Shown here: positions 1 to 9,103 of the stretch, piece after piece
Layout: the number at the start of each line of letters is the position of its first letter
How positions within the stretch are numbered: position 1 is the stretch's first letter
Origin: Ramlibacter pinisoli
Lineage (GTDB): Bacteria > Pseudomonadota > Gammaproteobacteria > Burkholderiales > Burkholderiaceae_C
DNA: 64,000 nucleotides
NCBI RefSeq assembly: GCF_009758015.1
Contig: NZ_WSEL01000003.1
Coordinates: forward strand, 1,302,001 to 1,366,000
Direction: 5' to 3'
The notes under the pieces: model-generated
The model's input: the letters and a program-made list of their open reading frames with translations, nothing else
Databases searched by the model: none
What the model was told of the DNA's origin: nothing
Position numbers and translations under genes: made by a program

Positions 1-1
1 G

Positions 2-425
<424 letters not shown>

Positions 426-436
<11 letters not shown>

Positions 437-2207
437 ACCCGAGGCCGTGCACGACCGCCGCGCGTTGCTGGGCGACGCCGCAAGGCTGCTGGTGCGCGCC
501 GCCACGCCCGAGCGCCGGCACCTGGGCATCGCCATCGCCTGGCTGATGCTGGCGGCGGGACTGGAAGCGCTGGGCCCGCTGGTGGGCAAGTTCCTCATCG
601 ACCACTACCTGGTGCCCCGGCAGGCGCGGCTGGCCGAGATCGGGGGCCTGCTGGCCGGCGCGCTGGTGGCCGGCATGCTGGCCAGCTGGCTGCGCTACGC
701 CCAGCTGATCCGCCTGGCCGGGCTGGCGATGCGCTCGGTGCAGCGGGTGCGCGAGGAGGTCTACGGCCACGTGCTGCAGCTGCCGATGGCGTTCTTCGAC
801 CGCGCCATCACCGGCCAGCTGGTCAGCCGCGTCACCAACGACACCGAGGCGGTCAAGACGCTGTACGTGCAGGTGCTGTTCGTGATGCTGGACAGCCTGA
901 TCGTGCTGGCCGGCGCCGGCCTCGCGATGCTCTGGCTGGACTGGCGGCTGATGCTGGTGGTGGCGATGCTGGCGCCCGCGATGGCGCTCATCGTCACCCT
1001 GTACCAGCGGCTGTCGGGGCCGGCCGTGGCCCGCTCGCGCCAGCTGCGCAGCGAGCTCAATGCGCAGGTGGCCGAATCGATCGCCGGCATGCCGGTGCTG
1101 CAGGCCAGCAATGCCGGCGAGCGCTTCGAGGCCCGCTTCGCCCAGCTGAACGAGGCCCACTACGCGGCCCGCCAGCAGGAGCTGCGCGCCAACGCCTGGC
1201 TGCTGCGGCCCATGCTGGACTTCCTCAACACGCTGCTGCTGGCGCTGGTGATCTTCGTGTTCGACCTGCGCAGCGCCGGTGCGCCGCTGGGCGCGGTGGA
1301 GATCGGCGTGCTGTACGCCTTCATGGGCTACATCGCCCGGGTGACCGAGCCGCTGACCCAGATCACGATGCAGTTCTCGCAGCTGCAGCAGGCCCTGGTG
1401 GGCGCCGCGCGGGTGCAGACCCTGTTGCGCGAAGCCGAGACCCCGCCCCACGCCGCCGCCGGCGAGGTGCACGCCGGCGGCATCCGCATCGACCACCTGG
1501 ACTTCGCCTACCAGCCCGGGCATCCGGTGCTGCAGGGCATCGACATCGAGCTGGCGCCGGGCAGCTTCCACGGCATCGTCGGCCACACCGGCAGCGGCAA
1601 GACCACCCTGCTGTCACTGCTGCTGCGCTTCTACCCGGCACCGCCCGGGCGCATCCGCATCGACGGCACGCCGCTGGAGGCGATCGGCGAGGACCACTTC
1701 CGCGACCGCGTGGGGCTGGTGCCGCAGGAGCCCTTCCTGCTGGCGGCGACGGCGCGCGAGAACATCGCCATGGGCCGGCCGCTGGACGACGCCCAGGTCG
1801 TGGCGGCGGCGCGCGCAGCCCATGCGCACGGGTTCATCAGCGCGCTGGAACAGGGCTACGACACCCAGCTGGGCGAAGGCGGGGCCCGCCTGTCGGTGGG
1901 CCAGAAGCAGCTGCTGGCGATCGCGCGGGCGCTGGCCGGCCGGCCGCGCATCCTGTTCCTGGACGAGGCCACCTCGCACATCGACTCGGACACCGAGCAG
2001 GTCGTCCAGCAAGCCCTGGCGGCGCTGCGCGGCCGGGTGACCGTGGTCGCCATCGCCCACCGGTTGTCGACGGTGCGCGATGCCGACCGCATCCTGGTGC
2101 TCAACCATGGCCGCATCGCGGAGCTGGGGCGGCACGAGGACCTGATGGCGATCACGGGCGGCATCTACCGCCGCCTGTACGAGCTGCAGCAGCTGGAAGA
2201 CGAGTGA
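426..2207 (+). CDS. mdlB: MdlB-type heterodimeric ABC exporter subunit (TMD-NBD fusion)
   Basis: A 593-residue ABC exporter half-transporter: an N-terminal six-helix membrane domain (about residues 30-320) followed by an ATPase domain. Walker A is GHTGSGKTT (residues 386-394), Walker B FLDEA (D513, E514) and the H-loop His is H545. The signature is LSVGQKQ instead of LSGGQ, so this subunit carries the degenerate signature while keeping the catalytic Glu; MdlA has the complementary defect. Together they would form one consensus and one degenerate ATP site, as in known heterodimeric exporters. The start at 426 is chosen because it overlaps the mdlA stop (coupled) and gives the normal family length; upstream in-frame codons lie inside mdlA. 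Confidence 0.88.
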
Positions 2208-2235
2208 GCGGCCGCCGGCCGGACCGGCCGGGGCG

Positions 2236-2664
2236 TCAGCCGCTCGAGGCGCTCGCCGCCTCGATCACCGCCGCCAGCGCGCCCATCTGCGCCCGGTGCT
2301 GCGCCGCCACCTTGTCGACGCAGCGCCGTCCCTTGGCCGTGAGGTGGACCTCGACCAGCCGGCCGTCCAGCGGGTTGTCCTTGCGGCGCACCAGCCCGGC
2401 CTCCTCGCAGCGGGAGACCAGCGCCACCACCCCGTGGGGCTGGGTCTGCAGGCGTTCGGCCAGCTCGCCGATGCTGGCCCACTCGCGCCCCGGGAAGCCC
2501 TGGGTGTGCAGCATCAGGTGGTACTGCACCGCCGTGACGCCGGCGGCGCGCGAGGCCTCCTCGCCGAAGCGCAGGAAGCGCCGCAGTTCGTAGCGGAACA
2601 GCGACTGCCGCTCCAGCTCCGCCTTGTCGAGCGGCGCCAATTTCGTCGATTCCATCGTCCCCAT
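2236..2664 (-). CDS. MarR-family winged-helix transcriptional regulator
   Basis: About 142 residues with the MarR layout: N-terminal dimerisation helices, a winged helix (SIGELAERLQTQPHGVVALV as helix-turn-recognition helix) and the wing motif DNPLDGRLVEVHLTAKG, which has the family's conserved D-x-R core. It is divergent from the tctB/tctA genes, with 131 bp between start codons that contain two copies of a TCACGnCATGAT element, so it probably represses itself and that transporter. ATGs at 2664 and 2655 are both possible; longer starts lack family similarity. The ligand is unknown. Confidence 0.8.
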   Translation of the reverse strand: MGTMESTKLAPLDKAELERQSLFRYELRRFLRFGEEASRAAGVTAVQYHLMLHTQGFPGREWASIGELAERLQTQPHGVVALVSRCEEAGLVRRKDNPLDGRLVEVHLTAKGRRCVDKVAAQHRAQMGALAAVIEAASASSG

Positions 2665-2726
2665 CCGTTGCCGGCCGCTGCCGGCGCGCGGGCCACTGTA
2701 CACCGCACACTCCCGGCGCATTTACA

Positions 2727-2759
2727 TCACGGCATGATCTATTTATGTCACGTCATGAT
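2727..2759. promoter_or_regulatory. Two direct repeats TCACGnCATGAT, candidate MarR operator
   Basis: TCACGGCATGAT (2727-2738) and TCACGTCATGAT (2748-2759) differ at one base and are offset by 21 bp, two helical turns. Each copy is also an imperfect dyad (TCA...TGA). A TATAAA hexamer at 2759-2764, pointing toward tctB, overlaps the second copy. This stretch is AT-rich against its surroundings. Assignment to the adjacent MarR protein is inferred from position. Confidence 0.5.
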
Positions 2760-2795
2760 ATAAAAGCGGATCAGGCTCCAGTCAGGAACATCCGC

Positions 2796-3263
2796 ATGAA
2801 AGTGACCATCCGCAACCAGAAAGACTTCGCCGCCGGCCTCATCTACCTGCTGGCGGGCGCCGGGTTCAGCATCGGCGCGCTCAACTACCACATCGGCGAC
2901 GCCGCCCGCATGGGGCCCGGCTGGTTCCCGTTCTGGATCGGCATCCTGCTCGCCGCCGTGGGGCTGCTCGTCGCCGGCGCATCGGTGCGGGCCGGCGCCG
3001 CGTCCGAGCAGTTGCAGCGCCCGAAACTGGGCGCGATGGCCTGGATCCTGGGCGCCGTGGTGCTGTTCGGCCTGCTGCTGCAGCCGCTCGGCCTGGTGCT
3101 GGCGCTGGTGGCGCTGGTGCTGGTGTCCAGCCGCGGCAGCCACGAGTTCGCCTGGAGGGGCGCCCTCTTGAACACCGTGGTGCTGGTCGTCTTCAGCATC
3201 GGCGCCTTCATCTGGGGCATCAGCCTGCAGATTCCGCTGTGGCCCTCCTTCCTGATGAACTGA
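2796..3263 (+). CDS. TctB-family small membrane subunit of a tripartite tricarboxylate-type transporter
   Basis: A 155-residue hydrophobic protein with four predicted membrane segments and the TctB hallmark near the N-terminus (DFAAGLIYLLAG, then GPGWFPFWIGILLA). TctB is the small, poorly conserved membrane subunit that pairs with TctA for sodium- or proton-driven uptake of carboxylates captured by a periplasmic Bug/TctC receptor. The start at 2796 (MKVTIRNQ) is preceded by AGGA and removes a non-homologous leader. tctA follows after 17 bases. No TctC gene adjoins the pair, so it probably works with an orphan receptor encoded elsewhere. Confidence 0.8.
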   Translation: MKVTIRNQKDFAAGLIYLLAGAGFSIGALNYHIGDAARMGPGWFPFWIGILLAAVGLLVAGASVRAGAASEQLQRPKLGAMAWILGAVVLFGLLLQPLGLVLALVALVLVSSRGSHEFAWRGALLNTVVLVVFSIGAFIWGISLQIPLWPSFLMN

Positions 3264-3280
3264 ACCACCGAACGCCCGCC

Positions 3281-4783
3281 ATGGACCTCATCTCCCACCT
3301 CGCCCTGGGCTTCGAGACGGCCCTGAGCCTGCAGAACCTCGCCTACGCCTTCCTCGGCTGCCTGCTGGGCACCCTGATCGGCGTGCTGCCCGGCCTGGGG
3401 CCGGCGACCACCATCGCGATGTTGCTGCCGGTCACCTACACGCTGCCGCCGGTGGCCGCGCTGATCATGCTGGCCGGCATCTACTACGGCGCCCAGTACG
3501 GCGGCTCCACCACGGCCATCCTGGTCAACCTGCCGGGCGAGTCGTCCTCGGTGGTCACGGCGATCGACGGCTACCAGATGGCCCGCCAGGGCCGCGCCGG
3601 CGCCGCGCTGGCGACCGCGGGCATCAGTTCCTTCCTGGCCGGCTGCGTCGCCACCCTGGTACTGGCCGCCTTCGCCGTGCCGATGTCGGAGCTGGCGTTC
3701 AAGTTCGGGCCGGCCGAATACTTCTCGCTCATGGTGCTGGGCCTGGTCGGCGCGGTGGTGCTGGCGTCGGGCTCGCTGGTCAAGGCCATCGGCATGATCC
3801 TGCTGGGGCTGGTGCTGGGCCTGGTGGGCACCGACGTGAACTCCGGCGTCGCCCGCTACTCGTTCGACATCCCCGAGCTGACCGACGGCATCAACTTCGT
3901 GGCGGTGGCCATGGGCCTGTTCGGCTTCGCCGAGATCATCGCCAACGTGGAGCAGCGCGAGCACCGCGAGACCTTCACCAACGAGGTGACCAACCTGTTC
4001 CCCACCATGGACGACTTCCGCCGCATGCTGCCGGCGGCCATCCGCGGCACCGCCCTGGGCACCGTGCTGGGCATGCTGCCGGGCGGCGGCGCCACGCTGT
4101 CGTCGTTCGCTTCCTACACGCTGGAGAAGAAGCTATCCAAGCGGCCGCAGCAGTTCGGCCGCGGCGCCATCGAGGGCGTGGCTGGCCCCGAGGCCGCCAA
4201 CAACGCCGGCGCGCAGACCTCGTTCGTGCCGCTGCTGACGCTGGGCATCCCGTCCAACGTGGTGATGGCGCTGATGGTCGGCGCCATGACCATCCACAAC
4301 ATCCAGCCGGGGCCGCAGGTGATGACCAGCAACCCCGAGCTGTTCTGGGGCCTGATCGCCAGCATGTGGATCGGCAACGCCATGCTGATCATCCTGAACC
4401 TGCCGCTGATCGGCCTGTGGGTCAAGCTGCTCAAGGTGCCGTACCGCTACCTGTACCCGGCCATCCTGGTGTTCTGCTGCATCGGCGTCTACTCGATCAA
4501 CAACAACGCCTTCGACGTCTTCATGACGGTGCTGTTCGGCGTCGCCGGCTACCTGTTCGCGCGCTGCGGCATGGAGCCCGCTCCCCTGCTGCTGGGCTTC
4601 GTGCTCGGGCCGATGATGGAGGAGAACCTGCGCCGCGCCCTGCTGCTGTCGCGCGGCGATTTCTCCACGCTGGTGACCCGGCCGCTGTCGGCCGGGCTGC
4701 TGGTCGCCACCCTGGCCATGGTCGCCATCGTCGCCCTGCCGGCGATCCGCAAGACGCGCGAGGACGCCTTCCAGGAGGCCTGA
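3281..4783 (+). CDS. tctA: TctA-family large membrane subunit of a tripartite tricarboxylate-type transporter
   Basis: 500 residues, about 12 membrane segments, with both glycine-rich family motifs: GVLPGLGPATTIAMLLP near residue 35 and GMLPGGGATLSSFASY near residue 265. Further family signatures are YGGSTTAILVNLPGE and FVPLLTLGIPSNVVMALM. It is the main transport channel of a secondary carboxylate importer in the inner membrane. The start at 3281 (MDLISHL) fits homologues; an upstream in-frame ATG at 3239 lies inside tctB. Cotranscribed with tctB and probably controlled by the divergent MarR protein. Confidence 0.92.
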   Translation: MDLISHLALGFETALSLQNLAYAFLGCLLGTLIGVLPGLGPATTIAMLLPVTYTLPPVAALIMLAGIYYGAQYGGSTTAILVNLPGESSSVVTAIDGYQMARQGRAGAALATAGISSFLAGCVATLVLAAFAVPMSELAFKFGPAEYFSLMVLGLVGAVVLASGSLVKAIGMILLGLVLGLVGTDVNSGVARYSFDIPELTDGINFVAVAMGLFGFAEIIANVEQREHRETFTNEVTNLFPTMDDFRRMLPAAIRGTALGTVLGMLPGGGATLSSFASYTLEKKLSKRPQQFGRGAIEGVAGPEAANNAGAQTSFVPLLTLGIPSNVVMALMVGAMTIHNIQPGPQVMTSNPELFWGLIASMWIGNAMLIILNLPLIGLWVKLLKVPYRYLYPAILVFCCIGVYSINNNAFDVFMTVLFGVAGYLFARCGMEPAPLLLGFVLGPMMEENLRRALLLSRGDFSTLVTRPLSAGLLVATLAMVAIVALPAIRKTREDAFQEA

Positions 4784-4844
4784 GCGGCGCCCCGCGCGCC
4801 CGGGCCCGCCGGGCAGCCCGCGGCCGAGCTGCTACGCTGCCGCG

Positions 4845-5723
4845 GTGCCGCTGACCGCCCTGCTCCTCGTCGTCCTCGCCGCGGTCATCCACGCCGCCTG
4901 GAACCTGCTGGCCAAGCGCGGTTCGCACGTCGGCCCCGCCTTCGTCTTCGCCTATACGCTGGCCAGCGGCGTGCTGTACCTGCCCTGGGTGGCCTGGGTT
5001 CTGTGGCACGAGGGCATGGCCTGGAGCGGGCCCATCGTGGCCTGCCTGCTCGCCAGCGGCGCCCTGCACCTGGTCTACAGCCTGTGCCTGCAGCGCGGCT
5101 ACCGCGTCGCCGACCTGTCGGTGGTGTACCCGGTGGCGCGCGGCTCGGGGCCGGCGCTGTCGACCCTGGGCGCGGTGCTGCTGCTGGCCGAGCGGCCGGG
5201 GCTGCGGGGCGTCGGCGGGCTGCTGCTGGTGGTGGGCGGCATCGGCCTGATCGCGGCCGGCGCACCGCGCCGCGCACCGGCGGCGGGCGGGCACGCCGAC
5301 GTCGGCGCCGGCATCCGCTGGGGACTGGCCACCGGCGCGCTGATCGCCGCCTACACCGTCGTCGACGCCTGGGGCGTGAAGGTGCTGCTGATCGCGCCGG
5401 TGCTGCTGGACTGGTTCGCCAACGCGGTGCGGGTGGCCATGATCGCCCCCTGGGTGGTGCGCGACCGGCGCTGGCGCGAGGCGATGCGCGGCCACTGGGG
5501 CCTGGCGGTCGCCATCGGGGCGCTGGCTCCGCTGGGCTACATCCTGGTGCTCACCGCGCTGCGCTCGGGGGCGCCGCTGTCGCTGGTGGCGCCGGCGCGC
5601 GAGCTGTCGATGATGGTGGCGGCGGTGCTGGGCGTCCTGCTGTTGCGCGAGCCGGTAGGCGTGGCACGCCTGGCCGGCTGCGTGCTGCTGACGATCGGCG
5701 TGGTGACGCTGGCAGCCTCCTGA
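4845..5723 (+). CDS. EamA/DMT-family inner-membrane transporter
   Basis: 292 residues with ten predicted membrane helices in two repeated halves, the layout of drug/metabolite transporters of the EamA family. The first helix contains HAAWNLLAKRG and the end of the first half reads LSVVYPVARGSGPALSTLGA, both typical of this family. The start is GTG at 4845, 61 bases after tctA. Substrate unknown; family members export amino acids, metabolites or drugs. Confidence 0.8.
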   Translation: MPLTALLLVVLAAVIHAAWNLLAKRGSHVGPAFVFAYTLASGVLYLPWVAWVLWHEGMAWSGPIVACLLASGALHLVYSLCLQRGYRVADLSVVYPVARGSGPALSTLGAVLLLAERPGLRGVGGLLLVVGGIGLIAAGAPRRAPAAGGHADVGAGIRWGLATGALIAAYTVVDAWGVKVLLIAPVLLDWFANAVRVAMIAPWVVRDRRWREAMRGHWGLAVAIGALAPLGYILVLTALRSGAPLSLVAPARELSMMVAAVLGVLLLREPVGVARLAGCVLLTIGVVTLAAS

Positions 5724-5754
5724 GGGGCGACTCCGGAAGCGACCGGGGCTGGAT

Positions 5755-5771
5755 GCCGGGTCAGGCCCGGC
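5755..5771. repeat. GC-rich dyad (GCCGGG-tcagg-CCCGGC) between convergent genes
   Basis: A 6-bp perfect stem with a 5-nt loop lies between the converging stop codons at 5723 and 5784. Its core resembles the CGGG-TCAAG-CCCG dyads at 55167-55305, so it may be another copy of that family. It could serve as a bidirectional transcription stop, although no T tract follows. Confidence 0.45.
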
Positions 5772-5783
5772 AGGACGGCAGGG

Positions 5784-7877
5784 TCAGCGCAGCACCCGGC
5801 TCGCATCCGCCTCGCGCACCAGCCGCTCGGCGTCCTCGGGCAGCAGGAAGCCGGCGTTCAGGGCCCGCTCGGTCGCCTTGCGAACGGCGGCGACGTAGCC
5901 TTCGTGCGAGCGATAGCGCTCCTCCAGCGACAGGCGCGGATCGCCGCTGCCCTGCCGTTCGGCCCGCGTCTTCGCGAACGGCACCATGCCGCCCACGTAG
6001 TTGCAGATCTGGCCCTGGTGGAACGGCCGCGCGCCGCCGGCGGTGATGTTCCAGCCCAGGTAGGTGCCCAGGGGCGCGTCCAGCAGCACCACCGGCACGC
6101 CGCCGAGCTCGTTGCCGTCGGCATCGACCTTGGGGGCGTACATCGGCAGCACCTGGCGGATCGGCGGCGGCGCGTGCCCGGCCACGCCGGAGCCGTCGGC
6201 GGCGTTGAACTGCGGCCCCCAGTCGTAGTCGAGCACCGGCATGATGAAGTCGGGTTCGGGGATGGTGGGACGCAGCTGCGGCAGGGTGGGAAACCCCAGC
6301 GCCGTCTTGTGCGCCGGCACCAGCGTCCCGTTGGCGAGGCGGGGCCACTGGCTGGGCGGCGGCTCCACGCCCTTCATCACCCAGTTGCGGAAATGCACCC
6401 GCAGCGCATTCACGGTCTCGGTGTGCGGCACCGGGTTGGCCGGCAGCACGCCGGTGCCGTAGTTGTTGCCCGGGCAGACAGGCCCGGTCGTCGGCAGCGC
6501 CGCGCCCGGCACGCTGGTGTCGAAGCCGCCCGCCCCGCCGCCATGGTTGCTGGCCGCGATGTAGTAGCGCCGCACGTTGGGCGGCAACGGCAGGTCGGTG
6601 CGGCCCTCGGTGCCCACCCACTCGGGCGTGAGCTTGAGCGCCCACACCTCGGCGGCGCCGAAATGCTCGATCACCTTGGGGCAGGTGCGCGTGGCGGTGC
6701 AGCGGTCGAGCAGGCCGGCGGCCGCCCCGCCGCGCACCGGATCGGGGTGCGGCAGCCACCACTGCGGACCCTCGCTGCCGGCCTGGTACAGCTCCAGCAC
6801 GCCGTCGGGCTGGGCCCAGCGGAAGTTCAGCGCGATGCGGCGGCCGGCGATGATGGGCCACAGGCCGTCATGCACCTGCCGGCCGGCCTCGTCGCGGTTG
6901 AACCCGAGGTGCAGCCAGCCGCGCAGGAAATTGCCCGACTGCGAGACACCGCGGCCGATGCTGTGCGTGACGGCGCCGGCCACCGGGTTGGGCGTGCCGG
7001 TGTCGTCCGCGCGTGCCGTCTTGAAGAACATGCCGACATCGCGCCAGGCCGCGAAGCCCACGCCCAGCGCGTAGGCGTCGGCGGAGGGGAACACCACCTG
7101 GTAGAGCCGGCTCGCGTCGAAGCCGTTCTTCAGGCAGATCTGGGTCGGGTCGGGCGTGCCGGGGAACGGCTGGGACGCGTCGCAGCGCGCCCAGGCCCAG
7201 TCGGTAGGGGGAATCACGGTCTCGCCGATCACCTCGCCGCGCGTCGACTCCGCCACGCGCGAGACCAGGCGCGAGCGCCGCGTGTCCAGGCTGCTCGGCT
7301 TGTAGGGTACCGGGTTGGTCTGCACGATCAGCGGCTGCGAGCCGGGGCCGGCGCGGTTGACGATGCGCCCGAACACCTCGCCGGTGACCGGCGAGCCATC
7401 GGCCTGGCGTGCAATCGGCAGTTGCAGCCAGTGCGGCTGCTCGACCGCCGCCGTCGCCCGCACCGCCGTCGCGCCCGCGTTGTCACCCTGCCAGGCGCTG
7501 GTGAGGTCGATGTCCCCGTTGCCGCGTTCGGCCGGCACGTTGGGCCGGCGCAGGCCGCGGTTGGGGACCTCGTGCCAGAGCATCCCGCTGGCCCGGGCCA
7601 GGTCGACCGGCTTGGTGAGGACGAAGGTGGCGACGTAGCGCACCTTGCCGTCCGGGTCGCGGGCCAGCAGCACGTCGTTGATGAGGCTGTTGGCCGGCGA
7701 GCCGGGATCGAGCTCGCCGAACGCACGCCCGGCGATCTGCTCGGTGGCGATGCCGCCCGAAGCCGCGGCCGGCAGCGGCCGGGTCTCGTCGATGACGATG
7801 CGCGTGACGCGGGCCTGGGCCAGCGGCGCCGCGAGGGCAAGCGCGACGATCGCCGCACGGGGGATGCATCTGGGCAC
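5784..7877 (-). CDS. Exported alpha/beta hydrolase domain protein (Abhydrolase_10 type)
   Basis: 697 residues. The N-terminus (PRCIPRAAIVALALAAPLAQA) is a signal peptide, so the enzyme is exported. The body matches the large alpha/beta-hydrolase family PF20091, with the nucleophile region SIGRGVSQSGNFLRG near residue 325, plus family features such as DWAWARC and RRYYIAASNHGG. Members are esterase-like enzymes of unknown substrate often found near catabolic genes. The start is GTG at 7877 because it has a strong AGGAG site 6 bases upstream; an ATG 78 bases further upstream would put extra residues before the signal peptide. Divergent from the TauD gene at 8153. Confidence 0.78.
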   Translation of the reverse strand: MPRCIPRAAIVALALAAPLAQARVTRIVIDETRPLPAAASGGIATEQIAGRAFGELDPGSPANSLINDVLLARDPDGKVRYVATFVLTKPVDLARASGMLWHEVPNRGLRRPNVPAERGNGDIDLTSAWQGDNAGATAVRATAAVEQPHWLQLPIARQADGSPVTGEVFGRIVNRAGPGSQPLIVQTNPVPYKPSSLDTRRSRLVSRVAESTRGEVIGETVIPPTDWAWARCDASQPFPGTPDPTQICLKNGFDASRLYQVVFPSADAYALGVGFAAWRDVGMFFKTARADDTGTPNPVAGAVTHSIGRGVSQSGNFLRGWLHLGFNRDEAGRQVHDGLWPIIAGRRIALNFRWAQPDGVLELYQAGSEGPQWWLPHPDPVRGGAAAGLLDRCTATRTCPKVIEHFGAAEVWALKLTPEWVGTEGRTDLPLPPNVRRYYIAASNHGGGAGGFDTSVPGAALPTTGPVCPGNNYGTGVLPANPVPHTETVNALRVHFRNWVMKGVEPPPSQWPRLANGTLVPAHKTALGFPTLPQLRPTIPEPDFIMPVLDYDWGPQFNAADGSGVAGHAPPPIRQVLPMYAPKVDADGNELGGVPVVLLDAPLGTYLGWNITAGGARPFHQGQICNYVGGMVPFAKTRAERQGSGDPRLSLEERYRSHEGYVAAVRKATERALNAGFLLPEDAERLVREADASRVLR

Positions 7878-8152
7878 GGTGTCTCCTGTTGTGGCGCGGA
7901 TGCTAGCCAGCGGTTCCGGGGTGCACAAGCGTGCCGGACCCGGGGCTGACCACACGCGACCCTGCTGGCATGCCGGGCGACGGAGCGACCGGGACAGGTG
8001 CTTGCTCGGGCCCGTGACGCTTGTCCATCGGCACTGACCCGGAACGCGCTGCGTTACTGATCCAGGTCAAAGGCGCCTCGCCACCCCCCGCGGGGTGGGG
8101 GGAACCGTCTTGACTGCATTTCTACGCTTTGGCTTCCCAACAGGAGGTCAAC

Positions 8153-9073
8153 ATGGCATTCAACCAGGCCGCCGCTGCCCCGCAGGGCCCGGCCATCATC
8201 AGTTCGACATCGCGACTGCAATCGGTCCGGGTGGAGCAGCTCACCTGCGCCATCGGTGCCGAGATCGGCAACGTGAACCTCGGCGTCGCATCACGCGACA
8301 AGGACCTCGTCACGCAGTTGCACCAGCTGCTGCTCCAGCACAAGGTGCTGTTCTTCCGCGACCAGGACATCACGCGCGCCGAGCACGTGGCATTCGCGCG
8401 GCATTTCGGCGCGCTGGAGGACCACCCCGTTGCCGGCAGCGACCCGGAGACCCCCGGGCTGGTGCGCATCTACAAGTCCCCCGACGTCCCCAACGACCGC
8501 TACGAAAACGCGTGGCACGCCGACGCCACCTGGCGGGAGAAGCCGCCGATGGGCTGCGTCCTGCGCTGCGTGGAAGGCCCGGCGGTGGGCGGCGACACCA
8601 TGTGGGCGAACATGGTGCTGGCCTACGAGAAGCTGCCGGCGGCGATCAGGACGCAGATCGACCCCCTGCGCGCCCGGCACAGCATCGAGGCGACCTTCGG
8701 CGCTGCCATGCCGATCGAAAAGCGCCTCGCATTGAAGGCGCAGTTTCCCGATCCCGAGCATCCCGTCGTGCGCACGCACCCGGAGACGGGCGAGAAGGTG
8801 CTCTTCGTGAACCCGTTCACCACCCACTTCACCAATTTCCACAACGAGCAGAACGTGCGCTACGGCCAGGACTACGCGCCCGGCGCCGCGCAGCTGCTGC
8901 AGTACCTGGTGAGCCAGGCCCAGGTACCGGAATACCAGGTGCGCTTCCGCTGGCGCCCGAACAGCATGGCGATGTGGGACAACCGCTCGACCCAGCACTA
9001 CGCCGTGATGGACTACCCCCCTTGCCATCGCAAGATGGAACGCGCCGGGATCATCGGCGACAAGCCCTTCTGA
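8153..9073 (+). CDS. TauD/TfdA-family Fe(II)/2-oxoglutarate-dependent dioxygenase
   Basis: 306 residues. The metal-binding HxD is WHAD (H122, D124) and the distal histidine is QHYAV (H282), with the 2-oxoglutarate-binding Arg expected downstream near CHRKMERAGI. VLFFRDQDI and VVRTHPETGEK are typical of TauD/TfdA enzymes, which hydroxylate or cleave sulfonates, aryloxy acids or related substrates. The start at 8153 has AGGAGGT seven bases upstream. The BKACE gene follows after 30 bases, so the two probably act in sequence on one substrate. Which substrate is not visible from sequence. Confidence 0.9.
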   Translation: MAFNQAAAAPQGPAIISSTSRLQSVRVEQLTCAIGAEIGNVNLGVASRDKDLVTQLHQLLLQHKVLFFRDQDITRAEHVAFARHFGALEDHPVAGSDPETPGLVRIYKSPDVPNDRYENAWHADATWREKPPMGCVLRCVEGPAVGGDTMWANMVLAYEKLPAAIRTQIDPLRARHSIEATFGAAMPIEKRLALKAQFPDPEHPVVRTHPETGEKVLFVNPFTTHFTNFHNEQNVRYGQDYAPGAAQLLQYLVSQAQVPEYQVRFRWRPNSMAMWDNRSTQHYAVMDYPPCHRKMERAGIIGDKPF

Positions 9074-9103
9074 GACCCTCCACTTCGCACCAGGACACAC
9101 ACC

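Noticed and set aside
5904..7949. Long plus-strand open frame of about 680 codons opposite the exported hydrolase gene
   Set aside because: His/Arg/Gly-rich with no domain pattern; a typical antisense shadow of a GC-rich gene whose minus-strand product has a signal peptide and family motifs.
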